Of a stretch of 64,000 nt of DNA, positions 1-12,525 are shown piece after piece. The notes under the pieces were generated by a model. The model saw only the letters and a list, made by a program, of their open reading frames with translations, was not told the DNA's origin and ran no database searches. Numbering within the stretch: the first letter of the stretch is position 1; every line of letters starts with the position of its first letter. A program made the position numbers and the translations under genes. The stretch covers positions 2,480,001 through 2,544,000 of the forward strand of contig CM036618.1 in assembly GCA_020746105.1 (NCBI GenBank), in the 5' to 3' direction. The stretch is from Trogon surrucura (lineage: Eukaryota > Chordata > Aves > Trogoniformes > Trogonidae).

Positions 1-1680
1 ATCCGGCTGCTGCCAGACAAAGACGACGTGACCTTCCCCCTGCCGAAATCCAACCGGAACTGCAGGCTGCACAACTGCTTCGACTACTCGCGCTGCCCGC
101 TGACGTCTGGCTTTCCAGTCTACGTCTACAACAGTGACGATTACCCTTTCGGTAGTTCCTTAGACCCTTTAATTAAACAAGCCTTTGAGGCCACCGTCAG
201 AACTAACGTTTACGTTACTGAAAATGCAAATATTGCTTGTGTGTACATAATTTTAGTGGGGGAAATGCAAGAGCCTGTAATGCCAAAACCTACTGAACTA
301 GAGCAACAGTTGCACTCTCTGCCGTACTGGAGGACCGACGGACACAACCATCTCATCATCAATTTATCGAGGAAATCCGAAACGCAGAACTTCATTTACA
401 ACATCAGCACAGGGCGCGCCATGGTTGCCCAGTCCACCTTTTACGACGCGCAGTACCGACCGGGGTTTGATATCGTGGTGTCGCCTCTGGTCCACGCGAT
501 GTCTGAACCCAATTTCCTAGAAATCCCGCCCCAGGTGCCGGTCAAGCGTAAATACCTGTTTAGTTTCCAGGGCGAGAAGATTGAGTCTCTCAGATCTAGC
601 TTGCAAGAGGTCCGCTCTTTCGAAGAGGAAATAGAAGGCAACGCCCCGGCTGACTACGACGATCGGATCATTACGACCTTGAAGGCCGTTCAGGACAGCA
701 AGCTGGACTTTGTTTTGGTGGAGTTCACGTGCAAGAACCAGCCTAAGGCGAGTCTGCCCACTGAGTGGGCTCTGTGTGGAGAAAGGGACGACAGACTAGA
801 GCTACTGAAGCTATCTACTTTTGCACTGATAATCACCCCAGGGGACACCCGGTTAGTGATCTCCGCCGGGTGTGCCATGAGACTGTTTGAGGCTCTGGAA
901 GTCGGAGCCATCCCGGTGGTTCTCGGAGAGCAAGTTCAGCTACCTTACAACGACGTGATCCGGTGGAACGAGGCAGCCTTAATCATACCAAAGCCACGTA
1001 TCACAGAAGTGCACTTTCTTCTGAGAAGCATTTCTGACAACGATCTCCTTGCCATGAGGAGGCAGGGCCGCTTCTTGTGGGAGACCTACTTCTCCACCTC
1101 GGACAACGTGTTCAGCACAGTCTTAGCTATCATAAGGACTCGAATCCAAATCCCGGCTGCTCCGATCCGAGAAGAAACCGCTGTGGAGATTCCCCACCGG
1201 TCTGGCAAAGCTGCTGGTACGGACCCCAATATGGCAGATAACGGTGACCTGGACTTGGGGCCCGTGGAAACGGAACCACCCTACGCATCCCCCAAATATC
1301 TCCGGAATTTCACCCTCACTGCGATGGACATCTACAGGAATTGGAATTCCGCTCCGGGCCCTTTCCACCTCTTCCCTTACACTCCCTTTGACCCCGTTTT
1401 ACCATCGGAAGCGAAGTTTTTGGGGTCTGGGACTGGATTTCGACCAATTGGTGGAGGAGCAGGCGGCTCCGGGAAGGAGTTCCAGGCTGCTTTGGGTGGC
1501 AACGTCCCCCGGGAGCAGTTCACCGTGGTGATGTTGACTTACGAGCGGGAGGAAGTGTTGATGAACTCCCTAGAAAGGCTCAATGGGCTCCCGTACTTAA
1601 ATAAAGTTGTGGTAGTGTGGAACTCTCCCAAGCTTCCCTCCGAGGATCTCTTGTGGCCAGACATTGGTGTCCCAATCATG
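1..1680 (+). CDS. EXTL3: EXTL3 coding exon, 5' end outside window (exostosin domain and start of GT64 domain)
   Basis: Exostosin-like 3 is a type II membrane glycosyltransferase of the ER/Golgi. It adds the first GlcNAc to the glycosaminoglycan linker tetrasaccharide and so starts heparan sulfate chains. The frame is open from base 1, giving 560 codons. The cysteine-rich segment [15 protein letters not shown] opens the exostosin (GT47-like) domain, which runs to about codon 370. A linker follows ([14 protein letters not shown]), and [15 protein letters not shown] at codons 505-519 begins the GT64 domain. Sequons NLS (codon 121), NIS (134) and NFT (436) are present; adding 156 gives 277, 290 and 592, matching the human glycosylation numbering I recall. 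The exon ends ...GVPIM, followed by the donor GTAAGA at 1681. No start codon is assigned, because an in-frame GTG at 28 is an internal valine. The family assignment is near certain; the missing 156 residues are inferred from the human length. Confidence 0.97.
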
Positions 1681-3324
1681 GTAAGAAAGATGTAGCTACT
1701 CTGGTCTTGCTTCCCGGGGGGATTTGCGCGTTAAAAGTTGACTGCGGCTTTTCTGCGGCGTCTCAACTCAGCTTGAGCCATCTAGAGTTCGTCTCACGTG
1801 GTCGTAGATGTGGGTAAGTGGTCTGGATGCTTTGTCAGCGGAGGAGAACAAGGAGGTCACAGGTATCTGACAAAATTTAGGTGTGATACCGTGGCTCCTG
1901 CTCTAGAATTCTCTCCATCGACCCCGAAGGGAGGCCGGCGTTCAGAGATGGACGTCTGCGCTCCGCGGGTGCAGCGAATCGCTGCCGGGAGAGAATCGGT
2001 GCGGCAGCCTCGGGGTTGTGAAGCAGAGGAGCTGTTGCGCAGGGGAGCCTGGGTTGTAAAACTCGCGGGATCTTCGGAGGAGCCGGGTGTTCAGCGCTCG
2101 TGAAGCGGTAATTGCTGGGTGTGGAGATTAATACGACTCTGGAGGCTTCGAGCTGGAGGTTCTTGCTTATTGAAAATCTTTGCTTAGGCTCTTCGAGCGT
2201 CGCGCCGTGAAGGCGGTTGGCGCCTTATAAATACCGAAGTAGGGACTGTTGCTGCGCTTTTCCAGATAAATCTTTTATAAAAAACAAAAGAGGTACCCAT
2301 GAAGCCGTGCCTGCTGCAAGGGCCTTAAGAGCCATTTATCACTTTATACTGCTAGGGGTGGCAGAGAGGAAAACAGGGCGAAACGTTAAGGCAAAGCAAG
2401 TACGACCGTGACCGCTGCCGCGCTGCACAGGCTGTAATTGAGCTCTGCTTAGGCTTGAGCTGATTTCATTTTTCTCCAGCACCTTCAAAAAACCCGACGT
2501 ATTCAGTGCTTGCGTATTGGCAGTGTTGCTTGTAAGAAGTTAAATCTCCCTAAACTCTTACTGATGTGTATATTTATTTACTTCAGGACTTCTGTGTCCT
2601 CCCAGCACAACTCTCTGCGCTGGCCGTTGTTAACGATCAATATTAAATTTACGAGAGCGCGGGCAGAGAGCCGCTAACGAGGAGCAACACCGTGTTGTCT
2701 GAATCCGGTCGTGTTTAGAGGACAAATGGAAGGATAATGCCTTGCCAATTAGGGAAGGGAAAAATAAAAGCGGGAGACGGCACTTAAGTACGCAAACCGC
2801 GTGTGGTTTATGTGACAGGACGCTGCTGAGCTGAATAGCGGCGCGAGCTTTATGCTTCATGCAAAGAGATTCATTGATTTAATATTTCGTTTTATTGTTA
2901 TTGTGATGAATAAATCCTTCTGCTCGCATTTAAAAACCTTTATGGTCCGGGGACAATGAAGGAGAGAAAATTGCTTGGATAATTGCAAAATAATCTTTCG
3001 CATTAGTCCCGTTGAATGCCCGAATCCTGCAGAATCTTTGCGTCGAGTCCGCTGAAAAACTGCCTACTCCTTCGGAGCCGAAGAGTGGGGATTGTTCTCC
3101 TTGGAGTTGCTAATGGGTGTTATTTGTGGAAGAAAAATATGTTTCTGTTGGTGGAAGTTAATGGCTTTTTGCATTCTGCTCTCATCCGCGTATCTAATTG
3201 TGCTGGAGCCCCAGTGGCTTTTAGGGGGGACTTTGACACACGCGACTTGTTTCGGGTCGCCTTTGAGGGGTCGTGTGCCGTGCAGGGTGTTCGGTACCGC
3301 TCCGTTCAGGAGGAGGGAGTTGTT

Positions 3325-3352
3325 CTGTGTCTCATTTTCTGTGTCTCATTTT
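3325..3352 (+). repeat. 14-base tandem duplication
   Basis: CTGTGTCTCATTTT occurs twice in direct succession in the EXTL3 long intron. Confidence 0.85.
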
Positions 3353-4194
3353 CTGAAGAGCCCAAGTCTCGTGGGATTCCTCACTGGAGGCTTAACCCAC
3401 TGCACCCTCCAGGCATCCATCCCACCGAAGCCCTTGCTGCTACATCCACATCCAGACTGGGTGGTTAAATCACGTTGGGAGTCTGTGATACTCCTCTGCA
3501 TGGATGGTTTAGTATGGTAACGGTGTTAAAATTCACCTGGGCTTTGTCAGTGACAGATCTGTGGAGAGGGGCAACAAGAACTTGGGGAGTTTCAGCTTTG
3601 GCAGCTGAGACGCGGGATGCGTTAGCCGGGGGGGAGAAGCAGGTGGGTACGTGGGCTTGGTAAGAAACCACGGAGCCGTGAGTTTGATTTCCTGATGGGG
3701 GGAATGAAACGTCTTTTGATGGGGAATACCTGATTCTCTCAGATCTTGCCGCGGCGCTGCATCTCTGTAATAAACACGTGGCGGGCGCTTTGGGGTGCAA
3801 AGACGCGCCCTGCGTTCGAGTGCCAAAGCACGGAGCTGCGCAGGGGAAGGTCGAGGGAGGGAGAAGTGGACGGGCACGGGTTTGGGTGACCCCCTCGCAG
3901 CTGGAGAGGGTCCAGGCACCACCTGCCCGCGAGGAGCAGCACAAGAGCAGCGCGTGTGTGTTGGCACCACCCGTGATCAAAGCGCCCGAAGCCTGGCAGT
4001 TATGGAGGTAATCAGCAGCTGAATGAGACAAAGCGACGTGCGGTGCGTGTTCTGGGCTGGAAGAGCCCTTTGGAAACGTAACGTGGTCCAGTGTCCCGCT
4101 GCTGGAGCTCTAGCAGCAGCCTGGAGAGACTTAGGACTGTGCTTCTGTTGTGCAGCTCTCGCAAAGGAGAGTCAGATTTTCTCCTTTAAATCGT

Positions 4195-5298
4195 AGAGTC
4201 ACAGAATCACAGAGTGTCAGAGGTTGGAAGGGACCTCAAAGATCATCCAGTCCAGCCCCCTGCCAGAGCAGGATCACCTACAGCAGAGCGCACAGGAACG
4301 TGTCCAGGCGGGTTTGAAAGTCTCCAGAGAAGGAGACTCCACACCCTCCCTGGGCAGCCTGGGCCAGGGCTCCGGCACCCTCACAGTGAAAAAGTTTTTC
4401 CTCATATTTTTATGGAACCTCCTGTGTTCTGACTTCCACCCATTGCCCCTTGTCTTGTCAGTGGACGCCGCTGAGCAGAGCCTGGCTCCATCCTCCTGAC
4501 ACTCCCCCTTGACATATTTATAACCATGAATGAGGTCACCCCTCAGCCTCCTCTTCTCCAAGCTAAAGAGCCCCAGCTCCCTCAGCCTTTCCTCACCAGG
4601 GAGATGCTCCACTCCCTTCACCATCTCTGTGGCTCTATGCTGGACTCTCTCCAGCAGTTCCCTGTCCTTCTTGAGCTGAGGGGCCCAGAACTGGACACAA
4701 TATCCCAGATGTGGCCTCCCCAGGGCAGAGCAGAGGGGCAGGAGGACCTCTCTCCACCTACTGGCTACTCCCCTTCTCACACACCCCAGGATGCCCTTGG
4801 CCTTCTTGCCCACGAGGGCACACTGCTGGCTCATGGCCATCCTGCTGCCCACCAGCACCCCCAGGGCCCTCTCCCCTGCGCTGCTCTCCAGCAGGGCAGT
4901 CCCCAGCCTGTGCTGGCACACGGGGTTGTTCCTTCCCAGGTGCAAAACTCTACACTTGCCCTTGTTGAACTTCATCAGGTTTCTCCCCGCCCAGCCCTCC
5001 AGCCTGTCCAGGTCTCTCTGAATGGCAGCACAGCCTGCTGGGGTGTCAGCCACTCCTCCCAGTTTCGTATCATCACCAAATTTGCTGACAGTGCTCTCTA
5101 ATCCCTCGTCCAGGTCACTGATGAATATATTGAACAGCACCGGCCCCAGCACTGACCCCTGAGGGACCCCACTAGACACAGGCCTCCAGCCAGACTCTGC
5201 CCCATTGACCACAACTCTCTGGCTTCTTCCCTTCAACCAGTTCCCGACCCACCTCACTACTTGGTCATCCAGACCACACTTCCTTTAGCCTTGCTACG
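4195..5298 (-). mobile_element. CR1 LINE, 5'-truncated, reverse-transcriptase C-terminal half and 3' end
   Basis: An antisense insertion in the long EXTL3 intron. On the minus strand one frame is open for 327 codons (4274-5257). It includes the reverse-transcriptase segment [20 protein letters not shown] and the downstream motif [18 protein letters not shown]. In the catalytic core the usual FADD box reads FGDD here. The 3' tail has octamer-like repeats (TGATTCTGTGACTCT). The near-intact frame and close match to 38295-39240 suggest a young subfamily. It is not autonomous: the endonuclease and ORF1 are missing. Confidence 0.95.
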
Positions 5299-7645
5299 TG
5301 AGCTGACCTCAGCTCATCGAGCAGTTCCTTGAAACTTCGATTGCAAACTCTGCTGTTGGGTTGTCATTTGGTCTTCCAAAGCAGGTTTTCTGGTTTCTTT
5401 TCCCAGGTGGTTTGGGAAATCAAGAGCAAAGCTTGGGTCCTTGAATCCTTCATGGATAATGAGGTAAACAGAAATATAGAATACATATATTTTTTTTATT
5501 TTTATTTTTTTACTTAGATATAGATTTCTTGTGATGACATAATTTACTGAAAAATCAGTAAGATTCTTAGCTCCACGAGAGTCTTTGATAAAATATTCTG
5601 GCCCTGTAGCGAGCCTGAAGGGACTAAGTGCAAACACAGTTTAATGTAAAGTTGTGTGTGTAGTCATTCAAGGCCGCCCCTGAAACAGATGTAGGTAGAT
5701 TACCCTCTAATTTAAGGTGCCTCTGTGCTGGAGTGGAGCAGTAAAAATTGCTCCCATTTCACATTAAATTGTTTTGCAGCAAGAAACAAAGGTTGTAAGC
5801 GAGAAGCGTTGTTTGTGCAAGCTTGAAAACTTGCTTTTCTGCAAGTGTTTGTATCTTTAGCACCGCGTTAGGAGAACTTGGCCGGGCAGAGCGTGGATCT
5901 ACCAGCACCGACAGCGACGCCGCAACTGCTGCTTTAACTTCAGAGTGCCTGCCTGCAGGATTTACACGGCCTTGATGCGTCCTTCAAAATACCTACTTGG
6001 AGATGTCCAGGGAATCTGGCAAAGTCATGATATACTCAAGGATTTAAAAACTGTCCAGACCATCGATCCCCACCCTTGTAGCAAGGGTAAGAGCCCTCCT
6101 GTTGCTGCAGTCCCTGGCACGGTGTTACTCCTACCTCCCCAGCGACTGCTCTTGCTATTTCCATGCTTTCGAGGAAGAAAAGGGGAAAGGAATTGAGATG
6201 AAATCCTGCTCTGCAACAGCTGCACTAGGGTTTGAGCGAGGTGGCGACGCTTGGCCGTTGCTCCCGCGCTGCCCCTGCACTCATGTTAATTTTGGAAAGA
6301 TTTCCGATGGCGGAAAATACTCCGGCGGAATAAAGAAGTCGTCGTTAACGAGAAGATCTGGGATAGAAACTTCCAGCCTCCCCGTTGAGCATCTCCTCAC
6401 TCAGGATTTCTAAAGAGCATACAGGCAGTGACAGGAGGAAACCTCCCTCTTTGCTTTGCCGTCCTTCAGCAGCGTTTGCAGCCGCATGGATGGAAGTGAA
6501 GGGAAACAAATCCAACAAAACACTCGGGCAAGCACCCGCCCAGCCCACGCGAATGGCAATGAGATGCACCCGAGAAGATTCGGATCCTGCCGCTCTCTGC
6601 CGTGTGCTCGGTGCCAATGTGCTGCTGCTTCCTGGGTGCTGTAGGGCGCTTGCTTGCAATTCTGCAAACCTGCAGCCTGGGTGCAAGTCCAAGTGTTTAA
6701 TAAACCCAGCTTGTAACAGTTCTTCAGGTCCTCTGGAGCTGATGTACCATCCGTTTTCCATAGGCTCTGAGCAGGACGTGGATTGGGGCAAGAGGACAAG
6801 ACTAATTTTCCCCGTTTCTGCTCTGGTTTTAATGCTAAAAACCCAAAAGAATGAGTTGAGCTTGAGCAACCGGAGTTACCTGCAGAGAGTTTGTTTTAAT
6901 ATATTCAATTTGTATTTCAGAAGGCTGCCAGTGCTGCACAAGGCCCTTGGTTTGGTGGGCAAAGCGCAAAGCCCTGAGCAGCGAGGTGATTAAGCTCTGG
7001 AGCAGCTTGTGCTCAGAGTAGCCGCAGATCCTCTAACGCAGCAATTAAATTATCCATTTCCCTTTCAGAAACTTCCTTGAAGCCCCCCCAGGACCTGCAG
7101 GCCAAGGCAAGGAAGCGAACCGAGCGCTTAGCAGCCTCCCCTTACCTCCTCTTCTAACCCACAGTGCTCAGCCTGTGGGTCCTGCCTGGGAGAAGGAATG
7201 AGAATGAGGAAGACTGAGCTCAGGGGAACCCTAAATTTGGTTACAGTCCTGAGTAAAAATAATTCTTGCCCCCTTGTAGGCACCCTCTGCCGTCCAACTC
7301 CAGCGCCTTGGGTTGGGCTGTCTCTGAAACCGGAGATTCATGGGGAGAGATGCTTCATCTGTTCGCTGCAACAGTGATTTCCAAGCAACGCTGCCTTATT
7401 TATTTTTTTTTTTCCTGCCCCAAGCCCTTTGCACACATCCCGCGGTGGCTGCTGAATATTATCGATCCCAAATCCATCGCTTCGGATGCTTGGGCTGAGG
7501 GGTGGCACCGACTGAACCTGCTGAGCTGGGTAGGTTGGAGGCGAAGAGAGAGTGAGATTCATCCTCCCTAACTGATAATTGAGATTTTATACCCACCCCT
7601 TTTACTGCCAGGGAATAGCTCGAATCGGGACTATCTGGTTGTGTC

Positions 7646-8092
7646 ACAGCTGGCAACTAGGATGATGGAGGGAGTGGAACATCTCCCTGGTGAGGAAAGG
7701 CTGAGGGAGCTGGGGCTCTTTAGTTTGGAGAAGAGGAGGCTGAGGGGTGACCTCATTCATGTTTACAAATATATAAAGGGTGAGTGTCACGAGGATGGAG
7801 CCAGGCTCTTCTCGGTGACAACCAATGATAGGACAAGGGGTAATGGGCTGAAACTGGAACATAAGAGGTTCCGCTTAAACTCGAGAAGAAACTTCTTCTC
7901 AGTGAGGGTGACGGAGCCCTGGCCCAGGCTGCCCAGGGAGGGTGTGGAGTCTCCTTCTCTGGAGACATTCAAGACCCGCCTGGACACGTTCCTGTGTAGC
8001 ATAATCTAGGCATTCCTGCTCTGGCAGGGGGATTGGACTGGATGATCTTTCGAGGTCCCTTCCAATCCCTGACATTCTGTGATGCTATGATT
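7646..8092 (+). mobile_element. CR1 LINE 3' fragment
   Basis: A sense-oriented, severely 5'-truncated copy keeping about 120 codons of the ORF2 C-terminus ([18 protein letters not shown]) and the UTR ending CATTCTGTGATGCTATG. It is of the same tail type as 13946-14260, 16734-17275 and 54987-55442. Confidence 0.93.
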
Positions 8093-8860
8093 CGCTTTGG
8101 TTTGAGCTGGCGTTGAGATCTCTCCCGCTTTCCCAGTGATGACTGGCTTTTGCTTGTTGGTTTGGGTTTTCTTTTCAAGTCCAAGGGCTGCCAGTGTCAC
8201 ACGTGCCTGTGAGCCCAGCTGAACTGCAAAAGGGCTTCCCACATTTGGGGCAAAACCTCCTTCAGCCCAAACTGGTATTTTCACAACCTGTGCTCGTGCT
8301 CTAAGACATTACAGCCTAAACTTCCAGCTCATCTCTCCTTCCAGCGTGCGTGCGGGTCCTGCAGTGACAGAGCTGGAAAAGCCCTGCAGCAGTTTGCTCG
8401 CTCCTCGTCCCCCGGGGTTAGGTGGTGCGTGCTTGTAGGCATTTCTGAGCAATTTAGCTGGGTTCGTTGCCAATGCCAGCTTCTGCGGCTTTCGGCAGTG
8501 ACTAATCCTTTCCTTCAGCTTTGTTAGAGAATAAGTAGCCGGCTTTGATCTCTGCAGCCAGCTCCAGCGGCGTAACGTCCTTTTCTGTTGGCTTGGTGGC
8601 CGACTGAGAGAGCTCGTTCAATTTAGCCGCTTGTTTAAAAAGGAATAATCTTTGGAAAATGTCTAATCCGGAAGCGTCGCCGCATCTGCAGACCTCTTTG
8701 GCTGGTGTCCCTTGAAATGCCAGTGGTTAATGAGGAGCAGACTGGGGGGGGAAGTGCTGTCACCGCTTTCCTTTCTGGTTGGGCAGCGTCTGTTTAACCT
8801 CGGTGTGCTGAGCTCGCCGCTGAAGGATGGGTGCATTAGGTTTGCACGTCCTTTCTCGCA

Positions 8861-9066
8861 AGAATCATAGAATCACAGAATGTCAGGGGTTGGAAGGGAC
8901 CTCGAAAGATCATCAAGTCCAATCCCCCTGCCAGAGCAGGAACGCCTCGATAATGCTACACAGGAACGTGTCCAGGCGGGTCTGGAATGTCTCCAGAGAA
9001 GGAGACTCCACAACCTCTCTGAGCAGCCTGTGCCAGTGTTCGTCACCCTCACTGAGAAGAAGTTAC
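8861..9066 (-). mobile_element. CR1 LINE 3' tail, antisense
   Basis: About 200 bases of a CR1 3' end in minus orientation, starting at the tail AGAATCATAGAATCACAGAA. It is inverted relative to the related copy 770 bases upstream. Confidence 0.9.
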
Positions 9067-10665
9067 TCGAAGGTGCTTTGGGATCACTCTTTTAAGGAGA
9101 GCGGTGGGGTCCCCAGGTGATGCTTCTGTTGAAGAGGAGGAACAGGTCGGACTGTGACATCAGTGTGTAGCGTGTCGTGGCGGCAGCGTGAGCTTCTCTG
9201 CTTGTCCTTCAACGTCAGGTTTGGTTTTCTGGCGAGAGCGGAGCCAACCTCGCAAAGTAACGTCGTGCGCGGTCGTCAGGAACTCGAGCTGAACTGGAGC
9301 GGTGCGTGCAAGGCAGGGTGAGGTCCTCGAGGGGACCACGAATGAAACTCCCTGTGCTGATGATGCCACCATTTCAGTCGATCCTGTGTGTAAATACCAG
9401 CTCAGGTCTTAACTCACGTACCTCACCCTTCCTTGATGATGGGACTTTTGGTTTTCTGGACCGACTCACCTGCTGAAGCTCTTGTGGGAGTCAGAGCTTT
9501 ACGTTTGCCCCTTGTTGTTAGGCTAGCTCGCACCTCTTGTGTGCAAAATCAGGAGGAACCCACCTTAATTTTCAGGTCCTGGGTTGCTAATGGGAACGGG
9601 GAGCTACGGGTTTACTCCCACAAGATTCTGGCTGTGCCTTCCGTGACAGAATCAGCTGAGAAAATCCTCTTATTTCTTAGCACCGAGTCACTTTACACAA
9701 GAGATTTGCACCAACCGTGGGTCAAATGGACCCCATCCAGTGCACCAGCTTTACGGGCAGGTGTACGAGGTAAATTTTTCGATGAGGAGTGATTTTAAGA
9801 GGCCGGACGAGTTGCACAGAAACGTCTGTGCGCCGCTGTCGGGCACGTAGCACCACCTGCTGCCTGCAGACCCCGGCGCTGCTGGGGAGGCAGGTTCAGT
9901 TCTCGAGTTTTTGCTGTCTCCCTACGTATTTTACCATCGTGTAGCAGAAGGGGAAGGAACAAATTTACTGCTTAGTTCACCTGCGATGCTAAAATCCAGA
10001 TGCTCGTCACTGCAGGGCTTAAGGAAAGGTGCAACGATGTGTGAGCCTGCGCTGATAATGTAACGAGCAGTGCTGACTTCTCAGGGGTTTGCGCTCTGAA
10101 TATTAACTCAGACACCCTTGCTGTACTCGCTGCCGTTGCCTAAACCCAGCGTTTAATCCCCTCGCTTTCCATATGCTGGTTTGTAACAGCTTTTCCAGAG
10201 ACAAGATGCTACCGTAGTCTCAGCTCTCTGAATTCCCCTGGCTTAGGGTGTGGCTGAGGGGGTCGGGGACCCGAAGGCGGGTGTTACTTTGGGGTGTTGG
10301 GAAGGAAAAAGAAGGGAGGGGAGCACCCTTGCACACTCCTGTGTGCATCACAGGGTGGATTTTCTTTCGTGTGAAAGCTTGAAGACGTCGGGGGGACCAG
10401 TCCCTCTGTGCTGGAGCCGTTCCCCATCAACACGAACGCTGTCCGTGCATCTTTAAGGCTCTCCCCGCTCTGGAGCAGACTCTGTCACAAAAGTGGCATG
10501 ATGGGACTTGGCACCAAAATCAGTTCAGCAGCAAAATACCACATTGGTTTTTTCCAAGGCTGGATTCCTGATACTTTCAGGATTTGCATGGTGGCCTGAG
10601 TGTGCCTGCTTAAATAACAGCAGAATCTACAAGAAAGCTGGGGAGAGACCTTTTAGGATGTCGGG

Positions 10666-10940
10666 AGTGACAGGACTGGAGGGAATGGATTGAAGCCAGA
10701 GATGGGTCAGTTCAGATGGGACGTGAGGAAGAAGTTCTTCCCCATGAGGGTGGGGAGACCCTGGCACAGGTTGCCCAGAGAGGGGGTGGCAGCCCCATCC
10801 CTGGGAGTTTTTCAGGCCAGGCTGGATGGGGCTCTGGGCAGCCTGATCTAGTGGGGGATGTCCCTGTCCATGGCAGGGGGTTGGAACTGGATGAGCTTTG
10901 AGGTCCCTCCCAACCCTGACAATTCTACCATTCTAATATT
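10666..10940 (+). mobile_element. CR1 LINE 3' fragment, divergent tail type
   Basis: A sense-oriented piece with the CR1 signatures GAAGAAGTTCTTCCCCATGA, CAGGGGGTTGGAACTGGATG and a tail ending ATTCTACCATTCTA. The GTGGGGGATGTCCCTG segment places it with the copies at 39244-39343 and 32133-32690. It is more decayed than the main type. Confidence 0.88.
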
Positions 10941-12062
10941 CAGTGTCTCCGAATTATTCCGTATGGTGGAACAAGCATGGGGAGGAACTGAGCCACATGG
11001 ATGCATTTTCTCTTTTTTTTTTTTTTTCTCCTTATGTTTTCATCGTCTTTTCATCCTCTTGTGACTTCGTTATTGTACTTTTTAGCTCATGTGACACCGT
11101 GTGTTGACATCCCCTTCACTGCAAGCTGCTCCCGTCTTCCGATAAAGTCCCAGAGCCTGGGTATCTGCATTTCTTTCCTTCCTGTGCCTTTAACTGTATG
11201 GTGGAGTGGTTTTGCTGTGCAAAATCGTTTGTTTGTGCGTTTTGCACAGAATGCACGACAGTTGGAGAAGGGAAGCTGGCCTTCTCTCCCAGAGTAGCTG
11301 TAACTTCGTGCTGTACCCCAAGAAATGGCTCCCCGGACACAGGAGAGGTATGAGGTGTAGTCACCAAGGTCATGAATTTGACTGTAATTTGTGGGTATTA
11401 AATAGATGAGACAAAAAAAATATCTGTGGTGTTAAAGTTTGCTGGAACACGAGGGACCTCGTGGGACATTGGGACGTCGAGGAGGCAACGGTGAGGATGG
11501 GAGAAGTTGCACAGAGGAAGGTAACTCATGGATACAAGGTTAGAGAAGATGAGCAGGAGAGAGATTTTTAGTCATTGCTTGTTCTTACGTGTCTGGAGTA
11601 GCTCACAGATGCCTCCCCAAGCTTTGGGGGATCGATCAGCAAAGATCCTGCAGCTCTCCAGTGCAAGGGGGTGATTTATTCCTGATTTTACCAGTGGGCT
11701 GGCACCGGTGCAGTGCAGCAGCCACGGCATTTATTCACCTCCTGGACGCTCTCCCAACCCCTTTTCCCCACGGTACCTGCCTGTGTCTGGTGAGGAAGCC
11801 GATGCTGCTCACATTTACCTAACCGGTGGATGCTTTGCCTTCAATTTTCTTGAAATCAAACTCGGCCCTTAGCGACGAGGCGTGACGGATCTCTGTGCCG
11901 TGCCGTGCATCCGGAAAGCAGCGCCTGGCTCCTTCCTCTGCTTCTGGAGAAGGAATTTCGTCTCGCATCAAAACGATCGACGAGCAGAGAGGTGACGGAG
12001 GAGCTGGATTCGGAACTGAGGGCTACAGGTTGCTTTTCTGTTGCCCTGACTGCTGGATCCCT

Positions 12063-12525
12063 GGAATCATGGAATCATAGAACAGTTCAGGTTGGAAAAG
12101 ACCCTTGGGATCATCGAGTCCAACCATTAACCCTACACTACAAGGTCATCCCTAAACCATCTCACCCAACACCACATCTCAGCGACACTTAAACACACCC
12201 AGGGATGGCGACTCAACCCCCTCCCTGGGCAGTCTGTTCCAGGGTCTGACCACTCTTTCCGTGAAGAATTTCTTCCTAATGTCCAGCCTAAACTTGCCCT
12301 GTTGCAACTTGAACCCATTCCCCCAGGTTCTGTCCCTAATGACCTGTGAGAAGAGACCAGCACCAACCTCTCTACAATGTCCTTTCAAGTAACTGTAGAG
12401 CATGATGAGGTCCCCCCTCAGCCTCCTCTTCCTCAAACTGAACAGTCCCAGCTCCCTCAATCGCTCCTCGTAAGGTCTATTCTCCAGGCCCTTCACCAGC
12501 TTTGTCGCCCTCTTCTGCACTCGCT
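12063..12525 (-). mobile_element. CR1 LINE 3' fragment, antisense
   Basis: A minus-strand copy with tail GAATCATGGAATCATAGAAC and about 113 codons of ORF2 end ([19 protein letters not shown]). It belongs to the subfamily of 49462-50096, 51021-51600 and 62362-63398. Confidence 0.93.

Noticed and set aside
28-1695. GTG at 28 as the start of a complete protein
   Set aside because: The frame is open from base 1 and continues EXTL3 sequence, so this GTG is an internal valine. The start lies left of the window.
4526-5101. 191-codon plus-strand frame
   Set aside because: It is the opposite-strand shadow of the CR1 ORF2 fragment at 4274-5257; the same shadow recurs at 38326-38898.
6385-6993. 202-codon frame near 6.4-7.0 kb and its minus-strand counterpart
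   Set aside because: Low-complexity composition, no known domain, and inside the EXTL3 intron without splice-site support.
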